Positions 15,227 through 23,867 of a DNA stretch of 36,256 bases are shown in pieces. The notes beneath the pieces are model-generated. The model did no database searches and was not told the origin of the DNA. It was given only the letters and a program-made list of their open reading frames with translations. Numbering within the stretch: position 1 is the first letter of the stretch; each line of letters starts with the position of its first letter. The position numbers were made by a program, and so were the translations under genes. Source of the DNA: an uncultured Pelagibacteraceae bacterium (GTDB lineage Bacteria; Pseudomonadota; Alphaproteobacteria; Pelagibacterales; Pelagibacteraceae); NCBI GenBank assembly GCA_902608975.1, contig CACLQI010000009.1, forward strand, positions 1 to 36,256. The letters run 5' to 3'.

Positions 15227-15918
15227 AAGGATATATTGCCTTTTCTAGAAAATATTATTTTTAAATTTTTTATTTTTGTATTAGACTCTTTATTTATTAT
15301 CGAAATTGATTTCGCTGAATTTGGAAAAATTTCAAAGTGTATACTTAATTCGTTTTTTTCAGATGACATTGAAATAAAATCAACTTCTTTACAATTAGCA
15401 TTTAATATTGGCAAAATTGTTGAAAATATATCATCTGAAACATTTTTATTTACAACAAATGAAAGTTGAAAAATATTTAAGTCTAATTTTTTTATTTTTT
15501 TTTTAGAAAAAGTGCTAAATATAATTATAACAATCAAAGCAACTAAAACTCCTAGAGTTGTTATTTTTACTTGATTTGCCCCAACACCTAGACCAGTTGC
15601 TATAACCAAAAACAAATATATTAACTCTTCAGGTTCTTTTATTGCGGCTCGAAATCTTACGATAGATAAAGCTCCAACTAATCCAAGTGATAGGGCCAAT
15701 GATGATTTAACAATAGTAATCACTAGACAAGTCGTAACACCTAGAACAATAAAATTTTTTGAAAAGTAGTCTTTATTACTTAAACTTTGAGAATATTTAT
15801 TGTAAACAATCCTAATTAAAAAAGAAAGAACAACAGCAATTAATAAGTTAATTCCAAAATTTGATAGATTTATTTCGACGTTTTCATTTAAAAAAAAGTT
15901 ACTTATTGTTTTGTCCAT
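15223..15918 (-). CDS. DUF4956 family membrane protein
   Basis: A 231-residue protein with four or so hydrophobic helices in the first 140 residues and a soluble C-terminal domain. The diagnostic stretch is LALSLGLVGALSIVRFRAA followed by IKEPEELIYLFLVIATGLGVGA, highly conserved in DUF4956 and reminiscent of MgtC-like membrane proteins. Its function is unknown. It is the first gene of the DUF4956-CotH-VTC operon (ATGA overlap with CotH). The 100 bp upstream (15919-16018) separate it from the SGNH gene; I see AT-rich DNA there but no confident promoter or terminator. Confidence 0.88.
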   Translation of the reverse strand: MDKTISNFFLNENVEINLSNFGINLLIAVVLSFLIRIVYNKYSQSLSNKDYFSKNFIVLGVTTCLVITIVKSSLALSLGLVGALSIVRFRAAIKEPEELIYLFLVIATGLGVGANQVKITTLGVLVALIVIIIFSTFSKKKIKKLDLNIFQLSFVVNKNVSDDIFSTILPILNANCKEVDFISMSSEKNELSIHFEIFPNSAKSISIINKESNTKIKNLKIIFSRKGNISL

Positions 15919-16018
15919 GGATATTAAATTAGTTTATAATAATCAAAGTTCATTCTATTAAAATTTTTAACATTAGTGAAGATTAAATTTTCGTTTGATC
16001 AGTTAAAGCAACTACATA

Positions 16019-17032
16019 TTAATTAATGTATTTTATAATGTATGGATAAATTGCTTCTGCAATTTTTTTAGATCCTTTTGGTGTTGTATGAACTTCATCA
16101 TAAAAATCATTGATATCCAGTTCTATTATTTCATCTAAAGGAATTAATGGAAAATTATTTTTTCTTGTAAATTTTTTTAACTCATTATTTATCAAAAATA
16201 TATTATGATCATGGAGACCATTATACATAACTTGAGTTATAAAAATTGGTTGAACACCATATTTTTCTATGGATTTCTTTAATTTAATTAATCTTGAATT
16301 AAATTTTTTAATCAATAGTTTTTTTTTATTTGTTCTTGGAGAATGTATTTTTTTTGCATCTTCATAATTTACATAATCAAAATTTGTGTATAAATCTTTA
16401 AAATCAACATAATAACCAGATGTAATTTTTGGGAAAAATTTATTTTTAATATTTTTATATTTGTCAGCTAGAAAACTATTATTTTTTACATAATCTTTAA
16501 TCTTGTCTATATTTTTAATACTCACTTTATAATCCCAATATTTTTGCCCTTCATCAATAACTCTATCATTAACTCCTATATAAAATATAAAGTACTCAGG
16601 TTCAAAATTTGGTATTTTGGGAAACCAGTATAAAAAATCATTAACGTAGCCAGCAACTGATTTTCCATCAGTTGAAGCGTTATAAATTACTGTTTTTCTA
16701 CCATCAGATATTAATTTTTTATTTAGTTGACCTACTATAGTAAAATCTTCTGGAGTCATTCTTTGATTTCCTGTGCTACCTCCTTCAAAAACAATTTTGA
16801 CATTCTTTGGCTCAAACTCGCTTCCTCTAAAACCCCAAAAATTTCTCTTATAAAAAAAACTATAATCTTTATTGTTAAACTTAACATTGGTTTGCCAATT
16901 TACTTTTCTTTCTTTTCTCATATAGATTCCAAAATTTTCTTTTTTAAACCAGTACCCAAATATTGCCTCTAAAAGAATTACAAAAAAAAGAAATACAAAA
17001 AAATTATACGCAACAATCTTCAAAAATTTCAT
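16019..17032 (-). CDS. Membrane-anchored SGNH/GDSL-type hydrolase (SxtL-like position)
   Basis: A 337-residue protein with a single N-terminal membrane helix (about residues 5-27) and an extracytoplasmic SGNH domain. Block I is EGGSTG with nucleophile Ser86, block III is YIGVNDR with Asn155, and block V is YDEVHTTPKGS with Asp312 and His315. Such enzymes remove or transfer acyl groups on glycans or other surface molecules. It follows a NodU-type carbamoyltransferase, DUF5989 and SxtJ-like genes. In cyanobacterial saxitoxin clusters the sxtI, J, K and L genes are the same four families, L being a GDSL lipase. The enzyme might therefore act on the carbamoylated product; that is inference. Confidence 0.82.
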   Translation of the reverse strand: MKFLKIVAYNFFVFLFFVILLEAIFGYWFKKENFGIYMRKERKVNWQTNVKFNNKDYSFFYKRNFWGFRGSEFEPKNVKIVFEGGSTGNQRMTPEDFTIVGQLNKKLISDGRKTVIYNASTDGKSVAGYVNDFLYWFPKIPNFEPEYFIFYIGVNDRVIDEGQKYWDYKVSIKNIDKIKDYVKNNSFLADKYKNIKNKFFPKITSGYYVDFKDLYTNFDYVNYEDAKKIHSPRTNKKKLLIKKFNSRLIKLKKSIEKYGVQPIFITQVMYNGLHDHNIFLINNELKKFTRKNNFPLIPLDEIIELDINDFYDEVHTTPKGSKKIAEAIYPYIIKYIN

Positions 17033-17038
17033 AGTGAA

Positions 17039-18874
17039 TTAATCTAATTCAAATTCTGTTTTATAGTCCTGTTTAAGACTCTTATCTTGCTTATTTTTAT
17101 CTAAAATACAATTACCAATAACTAAATAATCTAATTCAGTACCCATAAAACAGTTAAAAGCATCAGTAGGTGAATTTACAATTGGTTCACCTCTGACATT
17201 AAATGAAGTGTTTACTATTATTGGACATCCTGTTTTTTCTTTAAATTTTGATATTAAATCGTAATAACGTTTATTAGTATTTTTAGATACCGTTTGAATT
17301 CTAGCTGAATAATCAACATGTGTTACCGCTGGGATTTCTGATCTTTTAATATTTAGTTTATCTATCCCAAAAAGTTTTTTTTGATTATCGGTCATTTCAA
17401 TTTTTTTATCAGATTTAATATTTGCTACTAGTAACATGTAAGGACTATCAACATTAGTATCAAACCAATCTGATAAATCTTCTCTAAGAACTGATGGTGC
17501 GAAAGGTCGAAAGCTTTCTCTGTACTTTACTTTTAAGTTTAGATTTTTTTGCATATCATCAGATCTTGGGTCGCCTAAAATAGATCTTCCACCCAATGCT
17601 CTTGGACCAAACTCCATCCTGCCTTGGAACCAACCTATGGCTTTTTCTTTTGATAAAAATTCTGAGGTTTTGTTTATTAAATCATCATAATTTAATGTTT
17701 CAAAATTAGCTCCAACTGATTGTAATTCATTTTCAATTTCTTCTTGGTTAAACTCAGTTCCTAAATAAGAGCCTTTCATATCATCCACTGAGTTTACCGT
17801 TCTTTTGTTTTTATGCTCTATATGCCAGAGAGCTAATGCAGCTCCTAAAGAACCTCCAGCATCTCCTGCTGCCGGCTGAATCCAAATATTATCAAAAATT
17901 TTTTCTTTTAAAATTTTACCATTAGCTACACAATTTAATGCGACTCCACCAGCTAAACATAAATTTTTAATATCATATTCTTTACGAACTGCTTTTGCTA
18001 ATTTAATCATTATCTCTTCTGTTACTTTTTGGGTAGATGCAGCTATATCCATATGAAATTGGGTAATTTTTTCCTTTTGTGGATTACGAGGGTTTTGACC
18101 AAATAAATTATTAAATTTATCATTAGTCATAGTGAGTCCAGTTGCATAATTAAAATATTTTTGATCTAATCTAAAAGTTCCATCTTCTTTAATGTCTACT
18201 AGATGTTTAATCTTATCCTCGTAAATAGGATTTCCATAAGGTGCTAAGCCCATTAATTTATATTCACCACTGTTAACTTTAAATCCAGTATAATAGGTAA
18301 ATGCTGAGTAAAGTAATCCAAGAGAGTGGGGAAAGTGAATTTCTTTTTTGACTTCTAAATTATTATCTTTTCCTACAGCAACTGTTGTTGTAGCCCATTC
18401 TCCTACACCATCTGCTGTCAAAACAACCGCTTCATCAAAAGGAGACGGAAAAAAAGCACTTGCTGCATGACTTAAATGGTGGTCTGAAAAGAAAATATTT
18501 TTATCAGATTTATAATTTTTATCATGAGTTTTAAGTTTATTAAATAAAAGATTTTTTTGAAAAAGTTTTTCTTTAATCCATATAGGCATTGCTTTGCTAA
18601 ATGAAACAAATCCTTTTGGTGCAAATGCAACATAGGTTTCTAGCAATCTTTCAAATTTTAAAAAAGGTTTTTCAAAAAAAACTATTTGATCTACTTCACT
18701 TAACTTTAGCTTTGCATAACTTAAAACAAATTCTATTGCGTTATGAGGATAGCTTGGATCATGTTTTTTTCTTGTAAATCTTTCTTCTTGAGCAGCAGCA
18801 ATTATTTTACCGTCTATTAAAATACAGGCTGCGCTGTCATGGTAAAATGCAGATATACCTAATATTGATGTCAC
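17039..18874 (-). CDS. NodU/TobZ/SxtI-family O-carbamoyltransferase
   Basis: A 611-residue two-domain carbamoyltransferase. The start is GTG, 1 bp after the stop of the DUF5989 gene. LGISAFYHDSAACILIDG opens the Kae1-like domain. DHHLSHAASAF places His132 and His136, and Asp155 follows in TADGVGEW at the same spacing as the metal ligands of TobZ; Asp338 lies in PAAGDAGG. The YrdC-like C-terminal part holds GRMEFGPRALGGRSILGDPR and FRPFAPSVL. The enzyme transfers a carbamoyl group from carbamoyl phosphate, via carbamoyl-adenylate, to a hydroxyl of a sugar, Nod factor, antibiotic or toxin. Here a surface sugar is the likely acceptor, since a nucleotide-sugar fusion enzyme lies in the same strand run. 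Confidence 0.92.
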   Translation of the reverse strand: MTSILGISAFYHDSAACILIDGKIIAAAQEERFTRKKHDPSYPHNAIEFVLSYAKLKLSEVDQIVFFEKPFLKFERLLETYVAFAPKGFVSFSKAMPIWIKEKLFQKNLLFNKLKTHDKNYKSDKNIFFSDHHLSHAASAFFPSPFDEAVVLTADGVGEWATTTVAVGKDNNLEVKKEIHFPHSLGLLYSAFTYYTGFKVNSGEYKLMGLAPYGNPIYEDKIKHLVDIKEDGTFRLDQKYFNYATGLTMTNDKFNNLFGQNPRNPQKEKITQFHMDIAASTQKVTEEIMIKLAKAVRKEYDIKNLCLAGGVALNCVANGKILKEKIFDNIWIQPAAGDAGGSLGAALALWHIEHKNKRTVNSVDDMKGSYLGTEFNQEEIENELQSVGANFETLNYDDLINKTSEFLSKEKAIGWFQGRMEFGPRALGGRSILGDPRSDDMQKNLNLKVKYRESFRPFAPSVLREDLSDWFDTNVDSPYMLLVANIKSDKKIEMTDNQKKLFGIDKLNIKRSEIPAVTHVDYSARIQTVSKNTNKRYYDLISKFKEKTGCPIIVNTSFNVRGEPIVNSPTDAFNCFMGTELDYLVIGNCILDKNKQDKSLKQDYKTEFELD

Positions 18875-18875
18875 T

Positions 18876-19025
18876 TTAAAATATTGTGTAAATAAAGGGA
18901 GCTACAGCTGAGCCTTGAGTTAAAACAATTAATCCACCAAAAAGAGTGAGAACTAATATAATAGGTAAAAGCCAATATTTTTTTCTAACTTTCAAAAACT
19001 CCCAAAACTCTTTTAAAAAATTCAT
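18876..19025 (-). CDS. DUF5989 family small membrane protein (SxtK-like)
   Basis: A 49-residue protein beginning with an amphipathic, aromatic stretch (MNFLKEFWEFLKVRKKYW), then one membrane helix (LLPIILVLTLFGGLIVL) and the conserved tail TQGSAVAPFIYTIF. This is the DUF5989 pattern, seen almost always next to NodU-type carbamoyltransferases and SxtJ. It lies 1 bp before the carbamoyltransferase start and 1 bp after the SxtJ-like stop, so it is clearly part of the cassette. It may anchor the carbamoyltransferase at the membrane. The protein is short but the signature is very distinctive. Confidence 0.9.
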   Translation of the reverse strand: MNFLKEFWEFLKVRKKYWLLPIILVLTLFGGLIVLTQGSAVAPFIYTIF

Positions 19026-19026
19026 T

Positions 19027-19410
19027 CTAAAATTGATTTTTCATTTTACTTTTCGGACCGGTTTTTTCAATCCAATACGATTTATCTTTATTGTATTTAA
19101 GGTTTAACAAATCTTTACCTAACATCCTCATCACGAAGCCTATAGGTGTCACAACTAAAAAAAATATTATTACCATGATTGCAGGAGAAATAATTTTTCC
19201 TAAAAATAATCCAAATTTAAACCATAAATTATTTAAAGGTGTTAAAATTTTAGAATTTAATAATCCTAAAATCAGAAAAATTAATGAAATTACTAAAGAC
19301 CATACTCTTGTATCTTCATTATTTATTAAAGGATAAAAAGCTATAACTAAAAATACTATAAAAAAAACTATACCGAAATTTCGATTGGAGCTTATTTTAA
19401 TATTATCCAT
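19027..19410 (-). CDS. SxtJ family membrane protein
   Basis: A 127-residue protein with a short polar N-terminus (NIKISSNRNFGIVF), three to four membrane helices, and the end typical of the family: PIGFVMRMLGKDLLNLKY followed by SYWIEK. SxtJ is a protein of unknown function from saxitoxin gene clusters, also widespread beside NodU-type carbamoyltransferases in bacteria that make no toxin. Its start overlaps the xsc stop by eight bases (ATGGATAA), so it is translationally coupled to a sulfonate enzyme upstream and followed at once by DUF5989. A structural or assembly role for the carbamoyltransferase at the membrane is plausible. Confidence 0.88.
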   Translation of the reverse strand: MDNIKISSNRNFGIVFFIVFLVIAFYPLINNEDTRVWSLVISLIFLILGLLNSKILTPLNNLWFKFGLFLGKIISPAIMVIIFFLVVTPIGFVMRMLGKDLLNLKYNKDKSYWIEKTGPKSKMKNQF

Positions 19411-21187
19411 TCAAAGATTTTTGAGGCTTCATATCTGCCTTATTTATTCCGGCAACTTTAACGGGTTTTTTCATTGCATCTCTTCTAAATGGCTCTCCCA
19501 ACTCTTGATTCAGAATTACTTCAATAAAAGTTGTGATTCCTTTTTTTTGCTCTTCACAAGATTTTTTAATGGCTGAAGTTGTTTCTTCCATTGTTCTAAC
19601 TGTTACTCCTTTTAAACCACAAGCATTAGCTACTTTTGCATAACTTAATTCTGGATCAAGCTCAGTGCCAACAAAGTTATCATCGAACCAAAGTATTGAA
19701 TTTCTTTTTTCTGCACCCCACTGATAATTTCTAAAAATTACCATTGTTATTGATGGCCATTCTTTTCTTGCACAAGAACTCATTTCGTTCATACTTATTC
19801 CAAAAGCTCCGTCACCCGCAAAACCTATGACTGGTGTATCGGGACATCCAATTTTTGCACCCAAGATAGATGGAAACCCATAACCACAAGGTCCAAATAA
19901 ACCTGGAGCTAAATATTTTCTTCCCTTTTCAAAAGTTGGATATGCATTTCCGATAGCACAATTATTGCCTATGTCACTTGAAATTATAGCATCGTTAGGC
20001 ATGCCTTCTTGGATTGCTCTCCAAGCTTGTCTGGGTGACATTCTATCTTTATCTCTTTCTCTAGCTTCCTTGTTCCAAACTGTACCTGGATCATCTTCTT
20101 CATGATCTAAACCTGTTAAAGTTTGTAACCAAGCAGATTTAGTTTGGTGTATTGAATTTTTTCTTTCTTCCCTTCCACTATCTCCAGCTTTCGATGAAAG
20201 TTTATCTAAAAGCTGCTTGGAAACTAATTTTGCATCTCCACAGATACCAACTGTTACTTTTTTTGTAAGCCCAATTCTATCTGGATTCATATCTACTTGA
20301 ATAATTTTTGCATTCTTAGGCCAATAGTCAATTCCATAACCTGGTAAAGTTGAAAAAGGATTTAATCTAGTTCCTAAAGCTAGAACAACATCAGCTTTTG
20401 AAATTAACTGCATCGCTGCTTTGGAGCCATTGTAACCTAAAGGTCCAACTGCTAGTGGATGACTTCCTGGAAAACTATCGTTGTGTTGATATCCGCTACA
20501 AACTGGTGCATCTAATTTTTCAGCAAGTTTTTTGCAATCTTCAATGGCGTCACCAATTACAACTCCAGCACCAGATAAAATAACTGGGAATTTTGATTCA
20601 GATAATAGCTTTGCTGCTCTATCAATTGCTTCTTTTCCACCACCTTGTCTTTCAAATCTTACAATTGGTGGAAGATCAATATCAATAACTTGTGTCCAGT
20701 AATCTCTTGGAACATTTATTTGTGCTGGTGCAGAACCTCTTACTGCTTTTTCTATAACTCTATTTAAAACCTCTGCCATTCTTGATGGGTCTCTAACTTC
20801 TTCTTGATAACAAACCATATCTTTAAATAAATTCATTTGTTCTACTTCTTGAAATCCACCTTGTCCCATAGTTTTGTTTGCAGCCTGAGGTGTTACCAAA
20901 AGCAAAGGGGTGTGATTCCAATAAGCTGTTTTAATTGGAGTAACAAGTCCTGTAATGCCAGGACCGTTTTGTGCTATAACCATAGAAATTTTTCCAGTAG
21001 CTCTTGTATAACCGTCTGCTATCAAACCACCATTAGTTTCGTGCGCAACATCCCAAAAAGTAATTCCGGCTTTTGGAAATAAATCTGAAATTGGCATGAA
21101 TGCCGAACCTATTATTCCAAAAGCATGTTCAATACCGTGCATTTGAAGAACTTTAATAAAAGCTTCTTCTGTAGTCATTTTAGACAT
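19403..21187 (-). CDS. xsc: Sulfoacetaldehyde acetyltransferase
   Basis: A 594-residue thiamine-diphosphate enzyme. Xsc cleaves sulfoacetaldehyde with phosphate to acetyl phosphate and sulfite, the common end step for taurine, isethionate and related C2 sulfonates. The N-terminus (MTTEEAFIKVLQMHGIEHAF then GIIGSAFMPISDLFP) and the stretch AYWNHTPLLLVTPQAANKTMGQGGFQEVEQMNLF are highly specific for Xsc and distinguish it from acetolactate synthase. The ThDP motif begins at GDGAFGISMNEMSS and ends near VIFRN. A GGA ribosome site precedes the start. No pta or taurine aminotransferase gene lies in the window, so acetyl phosphate and sulfoacetaldehyde must be handled by genes elsewhere or by the GMC enzyme. 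It is embedded in a surface-modification strand run, 37 bp after the fusion gene. Confidence 0.95.
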   Translation of the reverse strand: MSKMTTEEAFIKVLQMHGIEHAFGIIGSAFMPISDLFPKAGITFWDVAHETNGGLIADGYTRATGKISMVIAQNGPGITGLVTPIKTAYWNHTPLLLVTPQAANKTMGQGGFQEVEQMNLFKDMVCYQEEVRDPSRMAEVLNRVIEKAVRGSAPAQINVPRDYWTQVIDIDLPPIVRFERQGGGKEAIDRAAKLLSESKFPVILSGAGVVIGDAIEDCKKLAEKLDAPVCSGYQHNDSFPGSHPLAVGPLGYNGSKAAMQLISKADVVLALGTRLNPFSTLPGYGIDYWPKNAKIIQVDMNPDRIGLTKKVTVGICGDAKLVSKQLLDKLSSKAGDSGREERKNSIHQTKSAWLQTLTGLDHEEDDPGTVWNKEARERDKDRMSPRQAWRAIQEGMPNDAIISSDIGNNCAIGNAYPTFEKGRKYLAPGLFGPCGYGFPSILGAKIGCPDTPVIGFAGDGAFGISMNEMSSCARKEWPSITMVIFRNYQWGAEKRNSILWFDDNFVGTELDPELSYAKVANACGLKGVTVRTMEETTSAIKKSCEEQKKGITTFIEVILNQELGEPFRRDAMKKPVKVAGINKADMKPQKSLNG

Positions 21188-21224
21188 TTTTATTCCTTTT
21201 CATAGTTTCTATTAGTAAATTTAA

Positions 21225-23765
21225 TTAATGTAAAGATTTAATGTTAATAAAATTATCTGAAAGTTTTTTATTATTTTTTTTTATATCTTCATAAAAATTC
21301 CATGCCAAAACAAGAATTGTAGAATTCTTATTTATAATTTTATTCTTTGAATAAATAGGTATTTTAGCTCCTGGAATAAATTTATTGTGTTTGAGCTTAT
21401 TGTCTTCAACGATGAAATTAATTTCTTTTGAAATACCAAAAAAATTGAGTGCAGTTGTTGCTTTTGCTGGCGCTCCATAACCAATAATTTTTTTATTTTT
21501 TTTAACTAGATTATTTATGTTTCTAATTACATTTTTTCTTATGTTTTCTATTTTTTCACCAAACTCTTTATATGTTTCAAATTTTTTTATGCCAAATTCT
21601 TCCTCTTCTTTAAGTAAAGATAATACATTTTTTTCAATTTTTACTTTGTTATCTTTTTTCAAATATACTCTTATAGATCCACCATGAGTGTCAATTTTTT
21701 CTGCTCTATATATTTTAATGTTAAGCTGTTTAAAAAAATTTACAAGTGAGGTTAAAGACCAATAGTTGTAATGTTCATGATAAATATTATCAAAAGTTAA
21801 ATCTTTTAATGTATTCAATAAATACTGCACCTCCAATATTATTTGACCTTTTTTGCTTAAAAGATCTATCATACAACAAGCCATTTCTTTTAAATCGTCC
21901 GAGTGAGCAAATACGTTTGATGCTAAAATTAAGTCTGCATTTTTTTTAATCTTTTTCAAATTTTTCTTATTCAAAAAACCATTAAATGTTTTAATCTTAT
22001 TTTTATTTGCTAATTTTGATAAATTTTTTGCAGGTTCAATGCCTAAGATATTTTTAAATTTTTGGTCTCTGAAAGGTTTAAGAGCAACACCATCATTGCT
22101 TCCAACGTCTATTATGTAAGATTTTTTTGGTTTTAGCTTAAATTCTTTAATATATTTATTCGCTGCTTTAACAAAATGATCTCTAAATATTTTTGAGGTT
22201 GATGATGTATATAAATACTTTGTAAACATTTTTTTTGGGTCTACAGATACAGATAATTGACAGTTATGACAGTTTTCACAATAATTTAATTCAAGTGGAT
22301 ACAATTCACTTTCCTCATTCAAATTATTTAACAAATTATTAGCAAGAGGTTGGTATCCTAATGAAACAGCTCTTTTTAAATTTTTATTACCACATGATCT
22401 ACATTCAAATTTGTAGCATTTAATTAATAAATTTTTTTCTCTTTCATCTACTAATACATGTTTAAGAGTGTGTGTTATTCCATAATTTTCATGTTCCCTT
22501 TCGCCTCTTACTAAATTTAAAAAATTCGTATCTTTTGTAAAAACCATTGCATGCGCAACATTTGGTTTGATCACTGATATCTGTCCTTCATTTACAACTT
22601 GTGTAATTTTTGGTGAATTTGGTGTAAGCAAATCTTGAAACACTTCTATAATTTGACCTTTTGTGAACAAGCACTTTTGCTCTTGTTGTGGATGGTAATG
22701 ATTAGCTCTAATTGTACCCTTTTTTGAACTTATTAGACCAATCATATTAATTGGTTCTGTTAACTCATGATTACTTATCTTGCCTCTAAAATCTTCATAT
22801 TCATTCTCTCCATTTTTAACATATTCTAAATCTTTAATAAATTTTTGTTTAGACCATCTCAATATCATTTCTTTGATACTTTCTTCTAAGTTATAAAGAA
22901 ATTTAAAACCTGTTTTTAAAATTTTTTTATTTGATAATGAAAATCCCAAATTAGGAACTTCATCATTTGTTTCCTTTAATGCAATTTTAGGATTATATTT
23001 CTCACATAATTGAGCAACTTGTTTAACTGTTACAGTATCTTTAGTAAAATTAAATAATTCATTAGAAATATCGTTTCTTTCCTCCATAAATTTAAAACAT
23101 CTTGCAACATCAATTAATGGCACCAAGCTTTTGATTTGTCTACCTCCTGCAAAAAGCTTTAAGGTTCCGTTTTGGGAGGTAATTTTTGAAAAAAAATTTG
23201 TCATTATGTCTATCCTTGTGGTATCAACAGAGTAACCATAAACAGACCCCAATCTTAAAATTACATAATTTTTACCCGATTTTATAAGTTGTTGTTCATT
23301 AAAGGCTTTTGATTTCCCATAGCTAAGTGATGGACATGTTTTTTCGTCTTCTAATATATTTTTTTTAACTTCTTTAATTCCTTCATATACAACGTGTGTA
23401 GAAGGCATTATAATTTTACATTGATTGCTTATAACATCCAAAATGTTTTGGGTTCCTTCTTTAGCAATAGTTTTAATTTTTGCTTCATGGTCTGGATTTG
23501 TATCGGTCGCAACTCTTGGGACATCAGTAATTCCGGCTAAATGATGAACTACATCTGCATTTTCACAATATTTTTTTATAATCTTTTTATCTAAAATGTC
23601 TCCATGGACAAAATTCATATTCCAATTTCTCAGCTGATTAACCCTCTCAGAAATGAATCTATTGTCGATAATGGTAATGTTGTCTTTCCAGCTGTAACCT
23701 GAATAAATTTTACATAGTTCTGTGCCTATATAGCCTAGACCTCCAGTAATAACTATTTCCTTCAT
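21225..23765 (-). CDS. Trifunctional fusion: NAD-dependent sugar epimerase/dehydratase, cupin isomerase-like, C-methyltransferase
   Basis: An 846-residue protein made of three enzyme modules. Residues 1-315 are an extended SDR of the nucleotide-sugar epimerase/dehydratase type (TGGLGYIG at 7-14; Thr123; Tyr149 and Lys153 in YGKSK). Residues 331-445 are a cupin resembling WxcM-like or dTDP-sugar 3,5-epimerase-like domains (ANHYHPQQEQKCLF, HAMVF). Residues 450-846 are a sugar C-methyltransferase of the TylCIII/NovU type, with a zinc-binding N-terminus (Cys455, Cys458, Cys496, Cys499), a SAM motif IIDVGSNDGVA (551-561) and the C-terminal IIGYGAPAKATTALNFFG. The product is probably a branched or methylated deoxy-sugar for surface polysaccharide. 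It heads the strand run leading to xsc and the carbamoylation cassette. Confidence 0.85.
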   Translation of the reverse strand: MKEIVITGGLGYIGTELCKIYSGYSWKDNITIIDNRFISERVNQLRNWNMNFVHGDILDKKIIKKYCENADVVHHLAGITDVPRVATDTNPDHEAKIKTIAKEGTQNILDVISNQCKIIMPSTHVVYEGIKEVKKNILEDEKTCPSLSYGKSKAFNEQQLIKSGKNYVILRLGSVYGYSVDTTRIDIMTNFFSKITSQNGTLKLFAGGRQIKSLVPLIDVARCFKFMEERNDISNELFNFTKDTVTVKQVAQLCEKYNPKIALKETNDEVPNLGFSLSNKKILKTGFKFLYNLEESIKEMILRWSKQKFIKDLEYVKNGENEYEDFRGKISNHELTEPINMIGLISSKKGTIRANHYHPQQEQKCLFTKGQIIEVFQDLLTPNSPKITQVVNEGQISVIKPNVAHAMVFTKDTNFLNLVRGEREHENYGITHTLKHVLVDEREKNLLIKCYKFECRSCGNKNLKRAVSLGYQPLANNLLNNLNEESELYPLELNYCENCHNCQLSVSVDPKKMFTKYLYTSSTSKIFRDHFVKAANKYIKEFKLKPKKSYIIDVGSNDGVALKPFRDQKFKNILGIEPAKNLSKLANKNKIKTFNGFLNKKNLKKIKKNADLILASNVFAHSDDLKEMACCMIDLLSKKGQIILEVQYLLNTLKDLTFDNIYHEHYNYWSLTSLVNFFKQLNIKIYRAEKIDTHGGSIRVYLKKDNKVKIEKNVLSLLKEEEEFGIKKFETYKEFGEKIENIRKNVIRNINNLVKKNKKIIGYGAPAKATTALNFFGISKEINFIVEDNKLKHNKFIPGAKIPIYSKNKIINKNSTILVLAWNFYEDIKKNNKKLSDNFINIKSLH

Positions 23766-23804
23766 ATATTGTTCGTCTTATCAGATATTGTTACTTAAAT
23801 AAAT

Positions 23805-23810
23805 TATAAT
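23805..23810 (+). promoter_or_regulatory. Possible -10 element for suyAB
   Basis: TATAAT occurs 57 bases before the suyA start, in the 102-bp region shared with the divergent fusion gene. No acceptable -35 box lies at 16-18 bp (a TTGTTA is only 11 bp away), and AT-rich DNA yields such hexamers by chance. Confidence 0.25.
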
Positions 23811-23867
23811 TGCAAAAAACAAATTAATATATAAATTCATAAAAAATTCTAATAGAAAAATAATAAA

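Noticed and set aside
16019-19410. A saxitoxin biosynthesis cluster
   Set aside because: Only the accessory families sxtI/J/K/L are present. No polyketide synthase, amidinotransferase or tailoring oxygenase gene is in the window, and these four families are common in non-toxic bacteria.
19403-21187. Acetolactate synthase or generic ThDP enzyme
   Set aside because: The N-terminal MTTEEAF...GIIGSAFMPISDLFP and the QAANKTMGQGGFQEVEQM stretch are specific to sulfoacetaldehyde acetyltransferase.
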